Part shown: positions 26,073 to 38,300 of the stretch, one piece after another
How the letters are laid out: the number at the start of each line of letters is the position of its first letter
How positions within the stretch are numbered: position 1 is the stretch's first letter
Translations under genes and position numbers: made by a program
NCBI GenBank assembly: GCA_963782445.1
Contig: CAWAJM010000001.1
Span: 992,001-1,056,000, forward strand
Source of the DNA: ZC4RG20 sp963782445
Lineage (GTDB): Bacteria; Pseudomonadota; Gammaproteobacteria; Steroidobacterales; Rariloculaceae
DNA length: 64,000 nucleotides
Direction of reading: 5' to 3'
The notes under the pieces: generated by a model
What the model saw: the letters and a program-made list of their open reading frames with translations, nothing else
What the model was told of the DNA's origin: nothing
Database searches by the model: none

Positions 26073-28436
26073 ATGAAGAACGAAGTGCTTTCTCCTGAAT
26101 TGCTCCGCAAGATGGACGCGTACTGGCGCGCCGCCAACTATCTTTCGGTCGGCCAAATCTATCTCTACGGCAATCCCCTGTTGAGGCGGCCCCTGGCACT
26201 CGGGGATGTGAAGCACATGCTGCTGGGACACTGGGGCACGACGCCCGGTCAGAACTTCATTTATGTGCACCTGAATCGCGTCATCAAGAAGTACGACCTC
26301 GACATGATCTACGTCTCCGGGCCCGGCCATGGCGGCCCGGCCGTCGTCGGTAATACGTATCTCGAGGGCACGTACAGCGAGATCTATCCCAACATCAGTC
26401 AGGATGAGGCCGGACTGCAAAAGCTCTTCAAGCAGTTTTCGTTTCCGGGCGGCATCCCGAGCCACGCCTCTCCCGAATGCCCCGGGTCGATCCATGAGGG
26501 CGGCGAGCTCGGTTATTCGCTCAGCCATTCGTTCGGCGCGGTGTTCGACAATCCCGATCTCGTCGTCGCCTGCGTCATCGGCGACGGCGAGGCGGAAACG
26601 GGCCCCTTGGCGACGGCGTGGCAGTCGAACAAGTTTCTCGATGCGGTCACCGACGGGGCCGTGTTACCGATCCTGCACCTGAACGGCTACAAGATCAGCA
26701 ATCCGACCGTCCTCGCGCGCATCGAGCACGAGGAGTTGGAGCAGTTTCTGCGCGGCTGCGGCTGGACGCCCCACTTCGTCGAAGGGGATGAGCCGGGGGC
26801 GATGCATCGGCTCATGGCCGCCACCTTGGACAAGACCATCGAGGACATCCGTCGAATCCAGAGCAATGCACGGAACAACGGCGACACGACGCGTCCGCGC
26901 TGGCCGATGATCGTCCTCAAGTCGCCCAAAGGCTGGACGGGGCCGAAAGTCGTCGATGGTCTTCAGGTGGAAGGCACTTTCCGTGCGCACCAGGTGCCGC
27001 TCTCCGACCCGGCGACCCATCCCGAGCACCTGAAGCTGCTGGAGGACTGGCTCAAGAGCTATCGGCCGGAGGAACTCTTCGACGCCGAAGGGCGCCTCAA
27101 ATCGGAGCTGGCCGAGCTCGCGCCCGCGGGCCGACGACGCATGGGCGCCAATCCCCACGCCAACGGCGGCATGCTGCTGCGGGATCTGCGGATGCCGGAT
27201 TTCCGCGATTATGCCGAGGCGGTGCCGGCGCCCGGCACGCGCGGGGTCGGCGATACGCACGTGCTCGGGCGCTTCCTGCGCGACGTGCAGAAGCTGAATC
27301 AAGCGCAGCGAAACTTCCGGATCTTCGGGCCCGACGAGACGCTCTCTAACGGGCTCGAAGCGCTCTTCGAGGCGACGGACCGCCAATGGGACGCCGCCAC
27401 GGTCGCGAACGACGAGTTTCTCGCCCCGGCCGGGCGCGTCATGGAGATGCTCAGCGAGCACCAGTGCGAGGGCTGGCTCGAGGGCTACCTGCTCACCGGC
27501 CGGCACGGGCTCTTCAACTGTTACGAGGCGTTCATTCACATCATCGATTCGATGTTCAATCAGCACGCCAAGTGGCTGAAAGTCACCGCCCACTTGCCGT
27601 GGCGGCGCAAGATCGCCTCCCTGAACTACCTGCTGGCCTCCCACGTCTGGCGCCAGGATCACAACGGCTTCACCCATCAGGATCCGGGTTTCATCGACCA
27701 CGTCGTGAACAAAAAGGCCGAGGTGGTGCGTGTCTACTTCCCGCCGGACGCCAACTGCCTGCTGTCGGTGATGGACCACTGCCTGCGCAGCCGCCATTAC
27801 GTCAACGTGGTGGTCGCGGGCAAACACCCCGCGCCGCAGTGGCTGACCATGGACGCCGCGGTCAAGCACTGCAGCGAGGGCATCGGCATCTGGCAGTGGG
27901 CCAGCAACGACCAGGCCGTCGCGCCCGACGTGGTCATGGCCTGCTGCGGCGACGTGCCGACGCTCGAGACGCTCGCTGCGGTCTCGATTCTGCGCAAGCA
28001 CCTTCCCGAGCTCAAGATCCGTGTGGTGAACGTCGTGGACCTCATGAAGCTGCAGCCGCCGAGCGAGCATCCGCACGGCTTGAGCGACATGGATTTCGAC
28101 GAGCTCTTCACCAAGGACAAGCCGGTCATCTTCGCCTTCCACGCCTACCCGTGGCTGATCCACCGGCTGACCTACCGGCGCACGAACCACCACAACATTC
28201 ACGTCCGCGGTTACAAGGAAGAGGGCACCATCACGACGCCCTTCGACATGACGGTGTTGAACGATCTCGACCGCTTCCACCTCGTGATGGACACCGTCGA
28301 CCGGCTGCCGCAAACGGGCGACAAGGGGATCTACCTGAAGCAGCAGCTGAAGGACAAGCTAGTCCAGCATACGCAATACATCGACGAGCACGGTCAGGAC
28401 ATGCCGGAAATTCGCAATTGGAAATGGGGTGGATGA
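26073..28436 (+). CDS. xfp: Phosphoketolase (xylulose-5-P/fructose-6-P)
   Basis: 787 residues, full length for the family. Thiamine-diphosphate motif [19 protein letters not shown] lies near residue 170; [27 protein letters not shown] and [13 protein letters not shown] are hallmark strings. It splits xylulose-5-P or fructose-6-P with phosphate into acetyl-phosphate plus a sugar phosphate, giving ATP through acetate kinase without the lower half of glycolysis. No acetate kinase is present in the window. The next gene starts six bases after its stop. Confidence 0.96.
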   Translation: MKNEVLSPELLRKMDAYWRAANYLSVGQIYLYGNPLLRRPLALGDVKHMLLGHWGTTPGQNFIYVHLNRVIKKYDLDMIYVSGPGHGGPAVVGNTYLEGTYSEIYPNISQDEAGLQKLFKQFSFPGGIPSHASPECPGSIHEGGELGYSLSHSFGAVFDNPDLVVACVIGDGEAETGPLATAWQSNKFLDAVTDGAVLPILHLNGYKISNPTVLARIEHEELEQFLRGCGWTPHFVEGDEPGAMHRLMAATLDKTIEDIRRIQSNARNNGDTTRPRWPMIVLKSPKGWTGPKVVDGLQVEGTFRAHQVPLSDPATHPEHLKLLEDWLKSYRPEELFDAEGRLKSELAELAPAGRRRMGANPHANGGMLLRDLRMPDFRDYAEAVPAPGTRGVGDTHVLGRFLRDVQKLNQAQRNFRIFGPDETLSNGLEALFEATDRQWDAATVANDEFLAPAGRVMEMLSEHQCEGWLEGYLLTGRHGLFNCYEAFIHIIDSMFNQHAKWLKVTAHLPWRRKIASLNYLLASHVWRQDHNGFTHQDPGFIDHVVNKKAEVVRVYFPPDANCLLSVMDHCLRSRHYVNVVVAGKHPAPQWLTMDAAVKHCSEGIGIWQWASNDQAVAPDVVMACCGDVPTLETLAAVSILRKHLPELKIRVVNVVDLMKLQPPSEHPHGLSDMDFDELFTKDKPVIFAFHAYPWLIHRLTYRRTNHHNIHVRGYKEEGTITTPFDMTVLNDLDRFHLVMDTVDRLPQTGDKGIYLKQQLKDKLVQHTQYIDEHGQDMPEIRNWKWGG

Positions 28437-28442
28437 CGCCGG

Positions 28443-29459
28443 ATGGCGCTGCGCTTGATCGAGATGGTGTTGAACGAGAAGGACGGCGAAGAAGTCCGCG
28501 GCCTTCTCGAAGAGCAAAAGGTGCTCGAACACCGCCAGATCCGTTTGCCGGACGGGGTCGTGCTGGTGAGGATCTTGTTGGATGCGGAAAAGAGCGAGAC
28601 GGTGCTGGATGGGTTGCAGAAGGTGTATGCCGGAGGGGAGGGTAATCGGGCTGTGATTCTACCGGTCGAAGCGACTTTGCCGCGGGCGGAGCCGGACCCG
28701 GAGGCGAAGCCGGCTGCGCCGCCCGGGCAGCCGCAGCCCGATGAAGAATCGTCCGAGCGGATCGGCCGGGAGGAGCTTTACGAGGACATTAAGGATGCGG
28801 CGCGGTGCTCTAGGGTCTATCTGGCGATGGCGGTGTTGTCTACGGTCGTGGCGACCATCGGTCTGCAATACGACAGCGTGGTGATCATCGTCGGCGCCAT
28901 GGTGATCGCGCCGTTGCTAGGTCCGAACATGGCGATGGCGCTCGGCACGACGCTTGGAGACGTGTCGCTGCTGCGGCGGGCGCTCTTGACGGCCCTGGCC
29001 GGCATTGCGGCGGCGATGGTGCTGTCGGTGGTCATCGGTGCGCTGGTGCACGTGGACCCGGCGCTGCCCGAGGTGGCATCACGCACTCGGGTGCGGCTCG
29101 GCGACGTCACACTGGCCTTGGCGTCGGGCTGTGCGGGCGCGCTGGCGTTTACGACGGGTGTGTCGGCGACCTTGATCGGCGTGATGGTGGCGTTGGCGCT
29201 ATTGCCGGCGCTCGCGGCGGGCGGACTGCTGCTGGGCGGCGGCCATCCCGCGCTTGCAGCGGGCGCATTGTCGCTATTTCTGGTGAACCTGATCTGCGTG
29301 AACCTGGCTGCAGTGACGACGTTTCTGGTGCAGGGCATTCGCCCAGCGAGTTGGTGGGAGAAAGATCGCGCCGTAAGAGCCACGCGCATCGCGATCGGCC
29401 TGTGGCTGGCACTGTTGGCGGGCTTGCTCGGGCTGATCCTGCTGTTACGAAAGGGCTGA
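28443..29459 (+). CDS. DUF389-family (TIGR00341-type) membrane protein
   Basis: 338 residues: an N-terminal soluble part of about 125 residues with an ALRLIEMVLNEKDGEEVRGL ferredoxin-like region and a proline-rich linker, then six or so helices starting with VYLAMAVLSTVVATIGLQYDS. The GAMVIAPLLGPNMAMALG string is the hallmark of DUF389. Function is unknown. It is tightly spaced with phosphoketolase and the proton ATPase, suggesting co-expression. Confidence 0.88.
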   Translation: MALRLIEMVLNEKDGEEVRGLLEEQKVLEHRQIRLPDGVVLVRILLDAEKSETVLDGLQKVYAGGEGNRAVILPVEATLPRAEPDPEAKPAAPPGQPQPDEESSERIGREELYEDIKDAARCSRVYLAMAVLSTVVATIGLQYDSVVIIVGAMVIAPLLGPNMAMALGTTLGDVSLLRRALLTALAGIAAAMVLSVVIGALVHVDPALPEVASRTRVRLGDVTLALASGCAGALAFTTGVSATLIGVMVALALLPALAAGGLLLGGGHPALAAGALSLFLVNLICVNLAAVTTFLVQGIRPASWWEKDRAVRATRIAIGLWLALLAGLLGLILLLRKG

Positions 29460-29479
29460 AGAAAGTCAGAGGAAATATC

Positions 29480-32101
29480 TTGAATACGCCATCCGCGTCC
29501 AAGTCGCCCGCGTCGAGGCCAGGCCGTGCAGCCGATGCGAAGGCCGATCTGAACTCCCTATCCATGCCGGAAATGGAGAAGAAGTTAGGGTCTTCGGCCG
29601 ACGGCCTCGCTCGAGCCGAGGCCAAGAAACGGCTGACGCAATATGGGCCTAACGAGATCGAGGAAAGGAAAGCCAATTCGTTCCTCAAATTCTTGAGCTA
29701 CTTCTGGGGTCCCATCCCGTGGATGATCGAAGCGGCCGTGATCCTTTCGGCAGTCGCCCGACACTGGCCGGATTTTGCCATCATTCTGCTGCTGCTTCTC
29801 GCCAATGCCGTAGTCGGATTCTGGGAAGAGCACCAGGCGGGCAACGCGATCGCCGCGCTGAAGGCGAAGCTCGCGATCAGGGCCAGGGTGAAGCGTGATG
29901 GTGCCTGGGCCATGCAGGAGGCGCGGGAGTTGGTGCCTGGCGACGTGATCCGGCTGCGCTTGGGCGACATCGTCCCTGCGGATGCGCGCCTGCTCGACGG
30001 CGACGCCATAGAAGTGGACCAGTCCGCGCTGACCGGAGAATCGTTGCCCGCCGAGCGCGGGTCCGGCGACGCGGTGTTCTCGGGGTCCATCGTCCGCCAG
30101 GGCGAAATCGATGCGTTGGTCTACGCTACGGGCTCGAGCACGTACTTCGGCAAGACGGCGCAGCTCGTCCAGGTGGCGCAGACCGTCAGCCACTTTCAGT
30201 GGGCGGTGCTGAAGATCGGCGATTACCTCATCATCCTGGCCGTGACGCTGGTCGTGTTGATTCTCGGGGTTGCGTTGTTCCGCGGGGACCCCATCCTCAC
30301 GACCTTGCAGTTCGCCTTGGTCCTGACCGTCGCTGCGATTCCCGTGGCGATGCCGACGGTGCTGTCCGTGACGATGGCCGTCGGCGCCCGCCTGTTGGCC
30401 AAGAAAGAAGCCATCGTGACCCGCCTGGCCGCCATCGAGGAATTGGCCGGCGTGGACGTGCTGTGCGCGGACAAAACCGGAACGCTGACCCAGAACGTAC
30501 TGACCCTGGGCGAGCCCTTCGGCGTGAGCGGCGTTCCTGCCGACCGAGTCATCGTCGCCGCTGCGCTGGCGTCACGCGCAGGGAATAACGACACCATCGA
30601 TATGGCTGTGCTGGGCGGCCTCGAGAGCGCGCAGGCCTTGGACGGCTACCAAATCGTTCACTTCCAGCCGTTCGACGCCGTACACAAGCGTACCGAAGCA
30701 ACCGTCAAGGGCGCGGACGGAAAAGTATTCAAGGTGACCAAGGGCGCACCGCAGGTCATTCTGGAGTTGTCGGCGAACGCCGGGGAGGTCCAGGCCGCCG
30801 TCGGGCACGCCATCGACGAATTCGCGGCGCGCGGGTTCCGGGCGCTCGGGGTTGCGCGGGCCGAGGGAGACGGCCCATGGCAGTTCTTAGGCGTACTGCC
30901 CCTGTTCGACCCGCCACGCGACGAAGCCAAGGCGACCATAGCGACCGCGAGGCAGATGGGCGTAAACGTCAAAATGGTGACCGGCGATCAGCTGGCGATT
31001 GCTCGCGAAACCGCCGCGAAGCTCGGTCTCGGCGCGAACATCCTCGACGCCGGCGGCTTCGGTGACGCCAACCGACGGGAGACCGCGCAGCTCTCGGAGT
31101 CCATCGAGCAGGCGGACGGTTTCGCCCAGGTGTTCCCCGAACACAAGTTCCATATCGTCGATGTCCTGCAGCAACGCGGTCACATAGTTGGCATGACGGG
31201 CGACGGGGTCAACGACGCTCCGGCCCTGAAGAAGTCCGACTGCGGCATCGCCGTTTCCGGCGCGACGGACGCTGCTCGCGCGGCGGCATCCATCGTGCTC
31301 ATGACATCGGGCCTATCCGTGATCGTCGACGCAGTCAAGGAAAGCCGGAAAATCTTCCAGCGCATGAACAGCTATGCCATTTATCGCATTGCCGAGACGC
31401 TGCGCGTGCTGTTGTTCATGACGCTGGCGATCCTGATCTTCAACTTCTATCCCTTGACGGCCGTGATGATCGTGCTGCTCGCGTTGCTCAACGACGGGGC
31501 GATCCTCTCCATTGCGTACGACAACGTGCATTACAAGAACAAGCCCGAAGCATGGAACATGCGCATGGTGCTCGGGGTCGCCACGGTCTTGGGTGTCATC
31601 GGACCCGTGGCGGCATTTGGACTGTTTTACCTCGGAGAGCGCGTCTATCACCTCGATCGTGCGCACATTCAAACGCTCATGTATCTGATGCTGTCCGTGG
31701 CCGGGCATCTGACGATCTTCCTTACGCGCACGCGCGGCCCGTTCTGGTCCATCCGTCCGGCGTGGATCTTGCTCTTTGCGGTAATCGGCACGCAACTCGT
31801 GGCGACGCTGATGGCCGTTTACGGAGTGTTCATGACGCCCCTCGGCTGGGGCTGGGCGCTGTTCGTCTGGGGCTATGCGCTCGCGTGGTTCCTCGTGAAC
31901 GATCGGGTGAAGCTGTTTGCGTATCGGGTATTCGATCCGACCGCCGCGCCGCTTCTGGCCAAGGTGCCTATGGACCGGACGCCGCAAATCGCCAGGCGCG
32001 CCTACGAGCTCTATGAGCGGCGCGGCCGTCAAGAAGGCCGTGCGACTCAGGACTGGCTCCAGGCGGAGCACGAGCTGCGCCATGACGAGTCGTCTAAATG
32101 A
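29480..32101 (+). CDS. P3A-type plasma-membrane proton ATPase
   Basis: About 873 residues. P-type ATPase motifs: LTGESLPAE (actuator), CADKTGTLTQN with the phosphorylated Asp near residue 331, and MTGDGVNDAPALKK. The compact N-terminus (LNSLSMPEMEKKLGSSADGL), and a 10-helix layout with a short cytoplasmic tail match the P3A group of H+-exporting ATPases known from plants, fungi and some bacteria and archaea. TTG 29480 is preferred because agaggaaa sits just upstream and earlier frames overlap the DUF389 gene. It would expel protons at the cost of ATP, useful if phosphoketolase-derived acetate acidifies the cell. Confidence 0.9.
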   Translation: MNTPSASKSPASRPGRAADAKADLNSLSMPEMEKKLGSSADGLARAEAKKRLTQYGPNEIEERKANSFLKFLSYFWGPIPWMIEAAVILSAVARHWPDFAIILLLLLANAVVGFWEEHQAGNAIAALKAKLAIRARVKRDGAWAMQEARELVPGDVIRLRLGDIVPADARLLDGDAIEVDQSALTGESLPAERGSGDAVFSGSIVRQGEIDALVYATGSSTYFGKTAQLVQVAQTVSHFQWAVLKIGDYLIILAVTLVVLILGVALFRGDPILTTLQFALVLTVAAIPVAMPTVLSVTMAVGARLLAKKEAIVTRLAAIEELAGVDVLCADKTGTLTQNVLTLGEPFGVSGVPADRVIVAAALASRAGNNDTIDMAVLGGLESAQALDGYQIVHFQPFDAVHKRTEATVKGADGKVFKVTKGAPQVILELSANAGEVQAAVGHAIDEFAARGFRALGVARAEGDGPWQFLGVLPLFDPPRDEAKATIATARQMGVNVKMVTGDQLAIARETAAKLGLGANILDAGGFGDANRRETAQLSESIEQADGFAQVFPEHKFHIVDVLQQRGHIVGMTGDGVNDAPALKKSDCGIAVSGATDAARAAASIVLMTSGLSVIVDAVKESRKIFQRMNSYAIYRIAETLRVLLFMTLAILIFNFYPLTAVMIVLLALLNDGAILSIAYDNVHYKNKPEAWNMRMVLGVATVLGVIGPVAAFGLFYLGERVYHLDRAHIQTLMYLMLSVAGHLTIFLTRTRGPFWSIRPAWILLFAVIGTQLVATLMAVYGVFMTPLGWGWALFVWGYALAWFLVNDRVKLFAYRVFDPTAAPLLAKVPMDRTPQIARRAYELYERRGRQEGRATQDWLQAEHELRHDESSK

Positions 32102-32131
32102 GCCGGTATCGGACCGTATCGCGTCGAGGGC

Positions 32132-32297
32132 CTAGTGGCCTGTAACGGCTGATTCGGTAGCGCCTGAACGCGTCTGGCGCGCCGGTGCCGCGTTGCTCGT
32201 CGTCGCCATAGTCACCACTATGCCTCCTCCTCGCGCCTTGCCCCGACGCGCCATCCATCGCTCAGCCACTACCGAATCAGCCGTTACAGGCCACTAG
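32132..32297. mobile_element. 166-bp fold-back element (MITE-like) with perfect 29-bp terminal inverted repeats
   Basis: The arms 32132-32160 and 32269-32297 are exact reverse complements; each begins or ends with CTAG and contains GTAACGGCTGATTCGGTAG. Further complementarity continues inward with mismatches, and the exact centre is a small hairpin CATAGT-cacc-ACTATG (32207-32222). So the whole element folds on itself. It encodes nothing. CTAG at both tips fits a TA or CTAG target duplicated on insertion, as in IS630/Tc1-type elements; that assignment is inference. It lies between convergent genes, where it could also serve as terminator. Confidence 0.8.
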
Positions 32298-32344
32298 ACT
32301 CGCGAGCGCCCAGACGGGCAACTCTTGGCCGGTGGCGCACGGCT

Positions 32345-35300
32345 TCAGGGCGAGCAAGAGGGCCGGGGGTGCGTCATTCTCACTTCGACCGTGTGGTCCT
32401 GGCGGTCGTCGATCAGCGGAATGAGGTTGCCGGTGCGCTCGATTCCATCCATTGTCAGCCGTGCCGGCTCACCCGGGTGTTCGGCGAGCCGCTTGACCGT
32501 GATGTGGTAGACGGTCTCGCGATAGCGGTAGTGGATGGTGTATGACTCCCAATGGGCCGGGATACACGGCGCGATGCGCAGATGGTCCGCTTCCAGTTGC
32601 AGACCCAGCAGTGTTTCCACGGTGAGCCGGTACATCCAGCCCGCCGCGCCGGTGTACCAAGTCCAACCGCCGCGGCTCGTGTGCGGCGGCGCCCCGTAGA
32701 TATCCGCGCACATGACGTATGGCTCCACCTTGTAGCGGTCAATCGCCTCCGGCTGACTGCCGTGATTGATGGGGTTGAGCATGGCGAACAATTCCCAGGC
32801 GCGTTCGGCATCACCCATCATCGCAAACGCCATCGTGGTCCAAATCGCGGCATGGGTATATTGGCCGCCGTTCTCGCGCACACCGGGCACGTAGCCCTTG
32901 ATATAGCCGGGTTCGAGGTCTGACCTATCGAAGGGCGGTGTAAGCAATTGGATCAGCCCCGCGTCGCGTCGCACGAGGCGTTGGTCCACCGCCGCCATCG
33001 CCCGGCGCGCCCGCGCCCGATTGCCGCCGCCCGAAATCACTGCCCAGCTCTGGCTGATGGAATCGATCTGGCATTCCTCGTTCTCGGATGAGCCCAGGGG
33101 GGTGCCGTCGTCGAAGTACGCCCGTCGGTACCAGCCGCCGTCCCAGGCGTTGGCCTCTATGTTGTCAACCAACCGCGCGGCCTGCGCGGTGCAAAGCTCG
33201 GCAAAGGCCTCGTCCTCCCGACTACGGGCGAGCTCTGCGAATAGCCGCAGATTCTGGTGCAGAAACCACGCCAGCCAAACGCTCTCGCCCTTGCCGTTGC
33301 GACCGACGAGGTTCATGCCATCGTTCCAGTCGCCGCAGCCCATCAGCGGCAATTCGTGGTCGCCGAAGCGTAATCCATGCTTGATCGCACGCGCGCAATG
33401 TTCATAGAGGCTGGCCGCTTCAATAGAACGTTGCGGCTGGTCGTAGTAAGCCTCCTCTTCGGGATTCAACTCGCGGCCCTCCAAGAAGTGGACCGACTCG
33501 TCGAGTACGCCCGAATCGCCCGTCGCAAGCACGTAACGACAGGTCGCATACGGCAGCCACAGGTAGTCATCGGAAAAATGCGTGCGCACGCCTTGGCCGT
33601 TGGGCGGATGCCACCAGTGTTGGACGTCCCCCTGGCGGAATTGGCGCCCGGCACAACGGATCAATTGCTCCCGGGCGAGCCACGGTGTCGCATGGATCAA
33701 CGCCATCGTGTCCTGCAATTGATCGCGGTAACCGTAGGCCCCGCCAGATTGATAATAGCCACTGCGTCCCCACAGCCGGCACGAGATTGTCTGGTAAACC
33801 AGCCACCCGTTGGCCAGTACGTTCAAGGCAGGATCCGGCGTCTCCACATGCACCGCGCCCAGAGTATGGTTCCAGTATTCCCAGACCGCTTCCAATGCCT
33901 GCCGTGCACCGGCGGGTCCGCCGAATCTCCCGAGGAAATGCCGCGCTTCGTCGCTGTCGCGCGCCGCGCCGAATACGAATACGATCTCGCGCTCCTGCCC
34001 GGCAGCAAGTTCAATCCCAGCCTGTATCGCCGCGCACGGATCCAGGGCCGCACCGGTCCTTCCGGACAAACGCGTGCGGCGCATGGCCGCCGGAGCACCC
34101 AGCGAGCCGTTGCGGCCGATGAATTCCGTACGGTTGCCGGTCATCGTTCGCTCCGGCTCGCTGACCTGCGCAAAGACGACTCGGTTGGCGCATTCGCGCC
34201 CGTAGGCATTGCGCGCGAACAGCGCTCCACTGGACGGATCCGTTTCGGTGACGATGTGCATCAAATTGGTGTGCCGCCACTCACCGAGCACCAATTCCCA
34301 ATACGCAGTCAGGGACACGCGACGGGCACGCCTGGAGTCGTTTCGCAGCTTCACCACGGCGAACTTCACCGGCGCGTCCATTGCGACATAGGTGGACAAT
34401 TCCGAGAAAATGCCGGCTTCGTAATGCTCGAACACGCTGTATCCGAACCCGTGCCGGCATACATACCCGGATCGGCCGCGTGCGGGCAAGGGCGTCGGCG
34501 ACCAGAACGCACCCGTTTCCTCGTCGCGGATATACACGGCCTCGCCGCTACTGTCGCTCAGCGGGTCGTTGTGCCAGGGGGTCAACCGAAACTCGTGCGC
34601 GTTTTCCACCCATGTATAGGCACCGCCGCCCTCGCTGACGACGGTGCCGATGTGCGGGCTCGCGATGACGTTGGCCCACGGCGCCGGCGTGCTTTGACCC
34701 GGCTCGAGGGTGATGACATATTCGCGTCCGTCAGGCGTGAAGCCCGCCAGGCCGTTGCTGAAAATGAGCTCGCGCGCCAACAGCGGACGAACTGGTGCAT
34801 CGGTCGGTGTCAGCACCGACGCCAAACGGCCCGGCACACGCTCCGGCGGTACGCGGCGTTCCACCTGCTCGCGCAAAGTTTCGGCAGTGTCGGTGAGCAC
34901 GACGCGGGCGACGGTCTGGAACAAGACTCTGTCCTCCTCGGAAAGCTCATTGGCGCGGCGCACGAAGACTCCGCCTGGCCTGTCGATTTGCTGCGCCTCG
35001 GGCCCTGCATTGACCAGGCCCATGATCTCGTCATGGAGAACGGCGCGGTAGCCGGAAAAATCCTCGTTCAAGAGCACCAGATCCGCGCTCAGGCCCTTCA
35101 TGCGCCAATAGGCATGGGCTTGGAGGACCTCTCTTACCAGATCGATGCGACTCAGATCGCTGATGCGTACGAGCACAATCGGAAGATCGCCAGAGATCGC
35201 AAAGCGCCAAAGCCCCGATTGCCCCAGCTGGTTGCGTGCAATCACGCTCGGTGCGGCGCGACGCAAAGCACTACCGTAAATGACGGAGTTGGCCAGGCGG

Positions 35301-38300
35301 CCATAGAGCTGGGCGTCGGCCTCGCTAGCGTTGAGGACGCGCAGAACCTCCTGGCTTTGGAACCATGCCATTTCGAAGGCGCGCTCGACGAAGTGCCGGT
35401 CGCAATACTTCTCTAGCACAGTCATTGCAGCCTCACGCGTGTCCGCGACACCCGAAATGATCTGCACGGTCGTCGATTCGTCGGGCGATAAGGTGATGGT
35501 GCGGCGGATGGCCACGATGGGATCGAGCACCGGACCATCGGTGTTGGACAGCCGTCCGGCCGACTGGGCGAAGCGATCACCGCCAGCTAGTACCACGGGG
35601 TTGGCCGCCGTTCGGCCCCGCCCAATGAACCTGGCACGGTCGGTTTCATAGGACGGTTCGTCGGCAGTGGTACCGGGCGCCGCCAACATATGAAACATCC
35701 ACGGCACCTGCTCCCCGGGTGTGCGGCGGCGCCGCGCACACAGGATCGCTTGGTGATCGGGGAGTATTTCAGTCTGCACGAACAGGTTGCTAAAGGAGCG
35801 ATGTGCCAAGTCGGCATTCGAGGGCGCCAGAACCACCTCCGCGTAACTCGTCACTTCGATGTGACGGGGGTGGGACGCCAGATTGGTCAGCGTGACACGG
35901 CGGATCTCAACGTCGTCTTCGGGCGAAACGCTGATCTCGGTGTGCGCTTCGATCGCCCGGTCACGCCGCCGGTATTCCGCGCGCGCCGGCATGAAGATCG
36001 CCTCGTAATGATCGGCCTTGCACAGTGTCGGCTGATGCGCGGTCGACCAATAGTGCCCTGTGTCGCGATCGCGCAAGTAAACAAATGTGCCCCAGCTGTC
36101 GCAAATGGCGTCCTCGCGCCAACGCGTGACAGCCAGATCGCGCCAGCGGCTGTAGCCGCCACCGGCGTTGGTCGCCATGACGTGGTACCTGCCGTTCGAC
36201 AACAGGTGAACCTCTGGTATCGGCGTATTCGGGTCAGTGAACACGCGCACGGTCGCGCCGGCTTCGGCGGCAGGGGGACGTGCCGCGGCGCTCACTTCGG
36301 CAGCGTGCGGATGTAACGTAGCCCCCGTCTTCGGGACCCTCTCCTGCAGTAACAATTCAGTGGCGCGTGCGAGCGGGTCCGACATGAATCGGCGCTGCAT
36401 CGGCCGACTCAGCAATACATTGTCAAAGGCCAACAGGCTCATGCCTTGGTGATGCGCCATGAAGGCGCGCACTATGGCGTGGTTCATGCCCCGCGGTATA
36501 CGCGATGGCGTGTAATCCACCGCTTCGTAAAACCCGTAGATGCCGAGGAAGCCGTCGGCGGCCAGCGTCTTCAGGTTGCGACACGCTTCCAACGGCTTCA
36601 CCATCAGCGCCAGCGCGCTGGCGTAAGGGGCGATGACCAAATCATCCCCCAAGCCCCGCTTGAGGCCCAGTCCGGGTACGCCGAAGGCTCGGTATTGATA
36701 GACCTGATGCATATCGGTCGCGTTATAACAGGACTCGGAAATGCCCCAGGGCACCCCGCGTTGTCGGCCATATTCGATCTGGCGCGACACGGCAGCCATG
36801 CAGGTCTGCTCCAGTAGAGTGTTCTCGTAACTCGGTATCAAGAGCCGCGGCATGAGGTACTCGAACATCGAACCGCTCCACGAAATCAGGCTGAGGTGAC
36901 CGCCATGGCTGGTCAGCAGGCGGCCGAGCGCGAACCAATGCTTCTGCGGTATCTGCCCTTGCGCGATGAGCAGGAAGCTCGCAAGGCGCGCTTCGGATGC
37001 CAAGAGGTCGTAGCAGGACGGATCGCGGCGCCGTTCGCCAACGTCGTAACCGATGCTCAGTAAACCGCGCGGCGTGTCATAGAGGAACTCGAAATCCATG
37101 AACGCGAGCTCGCGGCAGCGACCCACCAGATCGTCGATGATTCTGAGCCGCTCCAGCGCACCCCTGTAACGTGATTCCGTCGGCGCGAGGACCCCGGCTG
37201 ACGAGCCAGCTCCTGTGCCGAGCGCGCCATCCCCAACCAATTCCGCCAGCGTGGGGATGTGCGCGAAGCGCTGCGACACCGAATCGGAGCCGGGTACAAG
37301 GAATTCAAGGTCATCGCGCAATGCGCGGGATTGCCGGTCGAATGCCTCCGCCCAGTAGTACAGTTCACCATCGATATCGATATCCGCCGGTAGCCATGCA
37401 ACCAGTCCGCCGGCAACGCGATGAATTTCATCCACGAGCTTTTCGGCGCCCACTAGTGTCCGTGGCTGGCCGTTGAGTGTTGTCGAGCGTAGAGTCTCCT
37501 GCAGCGACGTGATCTTGCTCTCGAGGTCGGGCGCGGGTAACGCGGGCACGTGTTCGGCAAGGACCCTTAGCGTGTCCTGCAGCCCCTGGAACGCGCACGC
37601 GGACAGCACCGGCTGATCTTTCAGCTCGGCCAGTCCCGCCTGTAACGTGAGTAGGCTTCCTATCAGGTTGCCGCTGTCTACCGAAGAGATATATTGCGGG
37701 CGCAGCGGTTGCAGTGTGCGGGTGTCGTACCAGTTATAGAAATGGCCGCGGTAGCGTTCCAGCTTCTCCATCGTAGCCAACGTGTTTTCAACCCGCTGCA
37801 GAAATTCTCCGGCGCAAAGGTAACCGAAGTCGTAGGCAGCCAGGTCCGCCAGGAGCGCCATGCCTATATTGGTAGGCGAGGTGCGCGAGGCGATGACCGG
37901 AGCCGGATATTCCTGGAAGTTGTCGGGCGGCAGCCAGTTGTCCTGTGGACTGACGAAGTCCGCGAAGTAGCGCCACGTGCGCCGGGCCGAGGCTCGTAGG
38001 AACGCCCGTTGGTCGACGGTCAAGCCCTGCGCTCGGGGCCGTAGCGGCATGCTGATCCACCAGCCGACGGCCGGCGAGACCAGCCACAGCAGCAAGATCG
38101 GCGCCCAGAAGAACCACTCCGCCGTGCGGGTTTGCCACGGGGCCCAGGCGCCCGGCAAACCCAGCGCCAGGCCGAGCGCCAGCGCCACGGCCGGCGCGAT
38201 CCACATCTCCCTGAAGAATTCGGCCAACGTACGGCGCGCGTTGCGCCCTGCATAGGCGCGCAGTTGCCAGAGCAGCAATCCACGTCGCGTGAACAGCATG

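Noticed and set aside
26664..28313. A 549-residue frame antisense to phosphoketolase
   Set aside because: Complete shadow of a full-length conserved gene, with no family resemblance or ribosome-binding site.
33377..35416. A 679-residue open frame antisense to ndvB
   Set aside because: High-GC coding DNA leaves long open frames on the opposite strand. The translation shows no domain and ndvB is intact across it.
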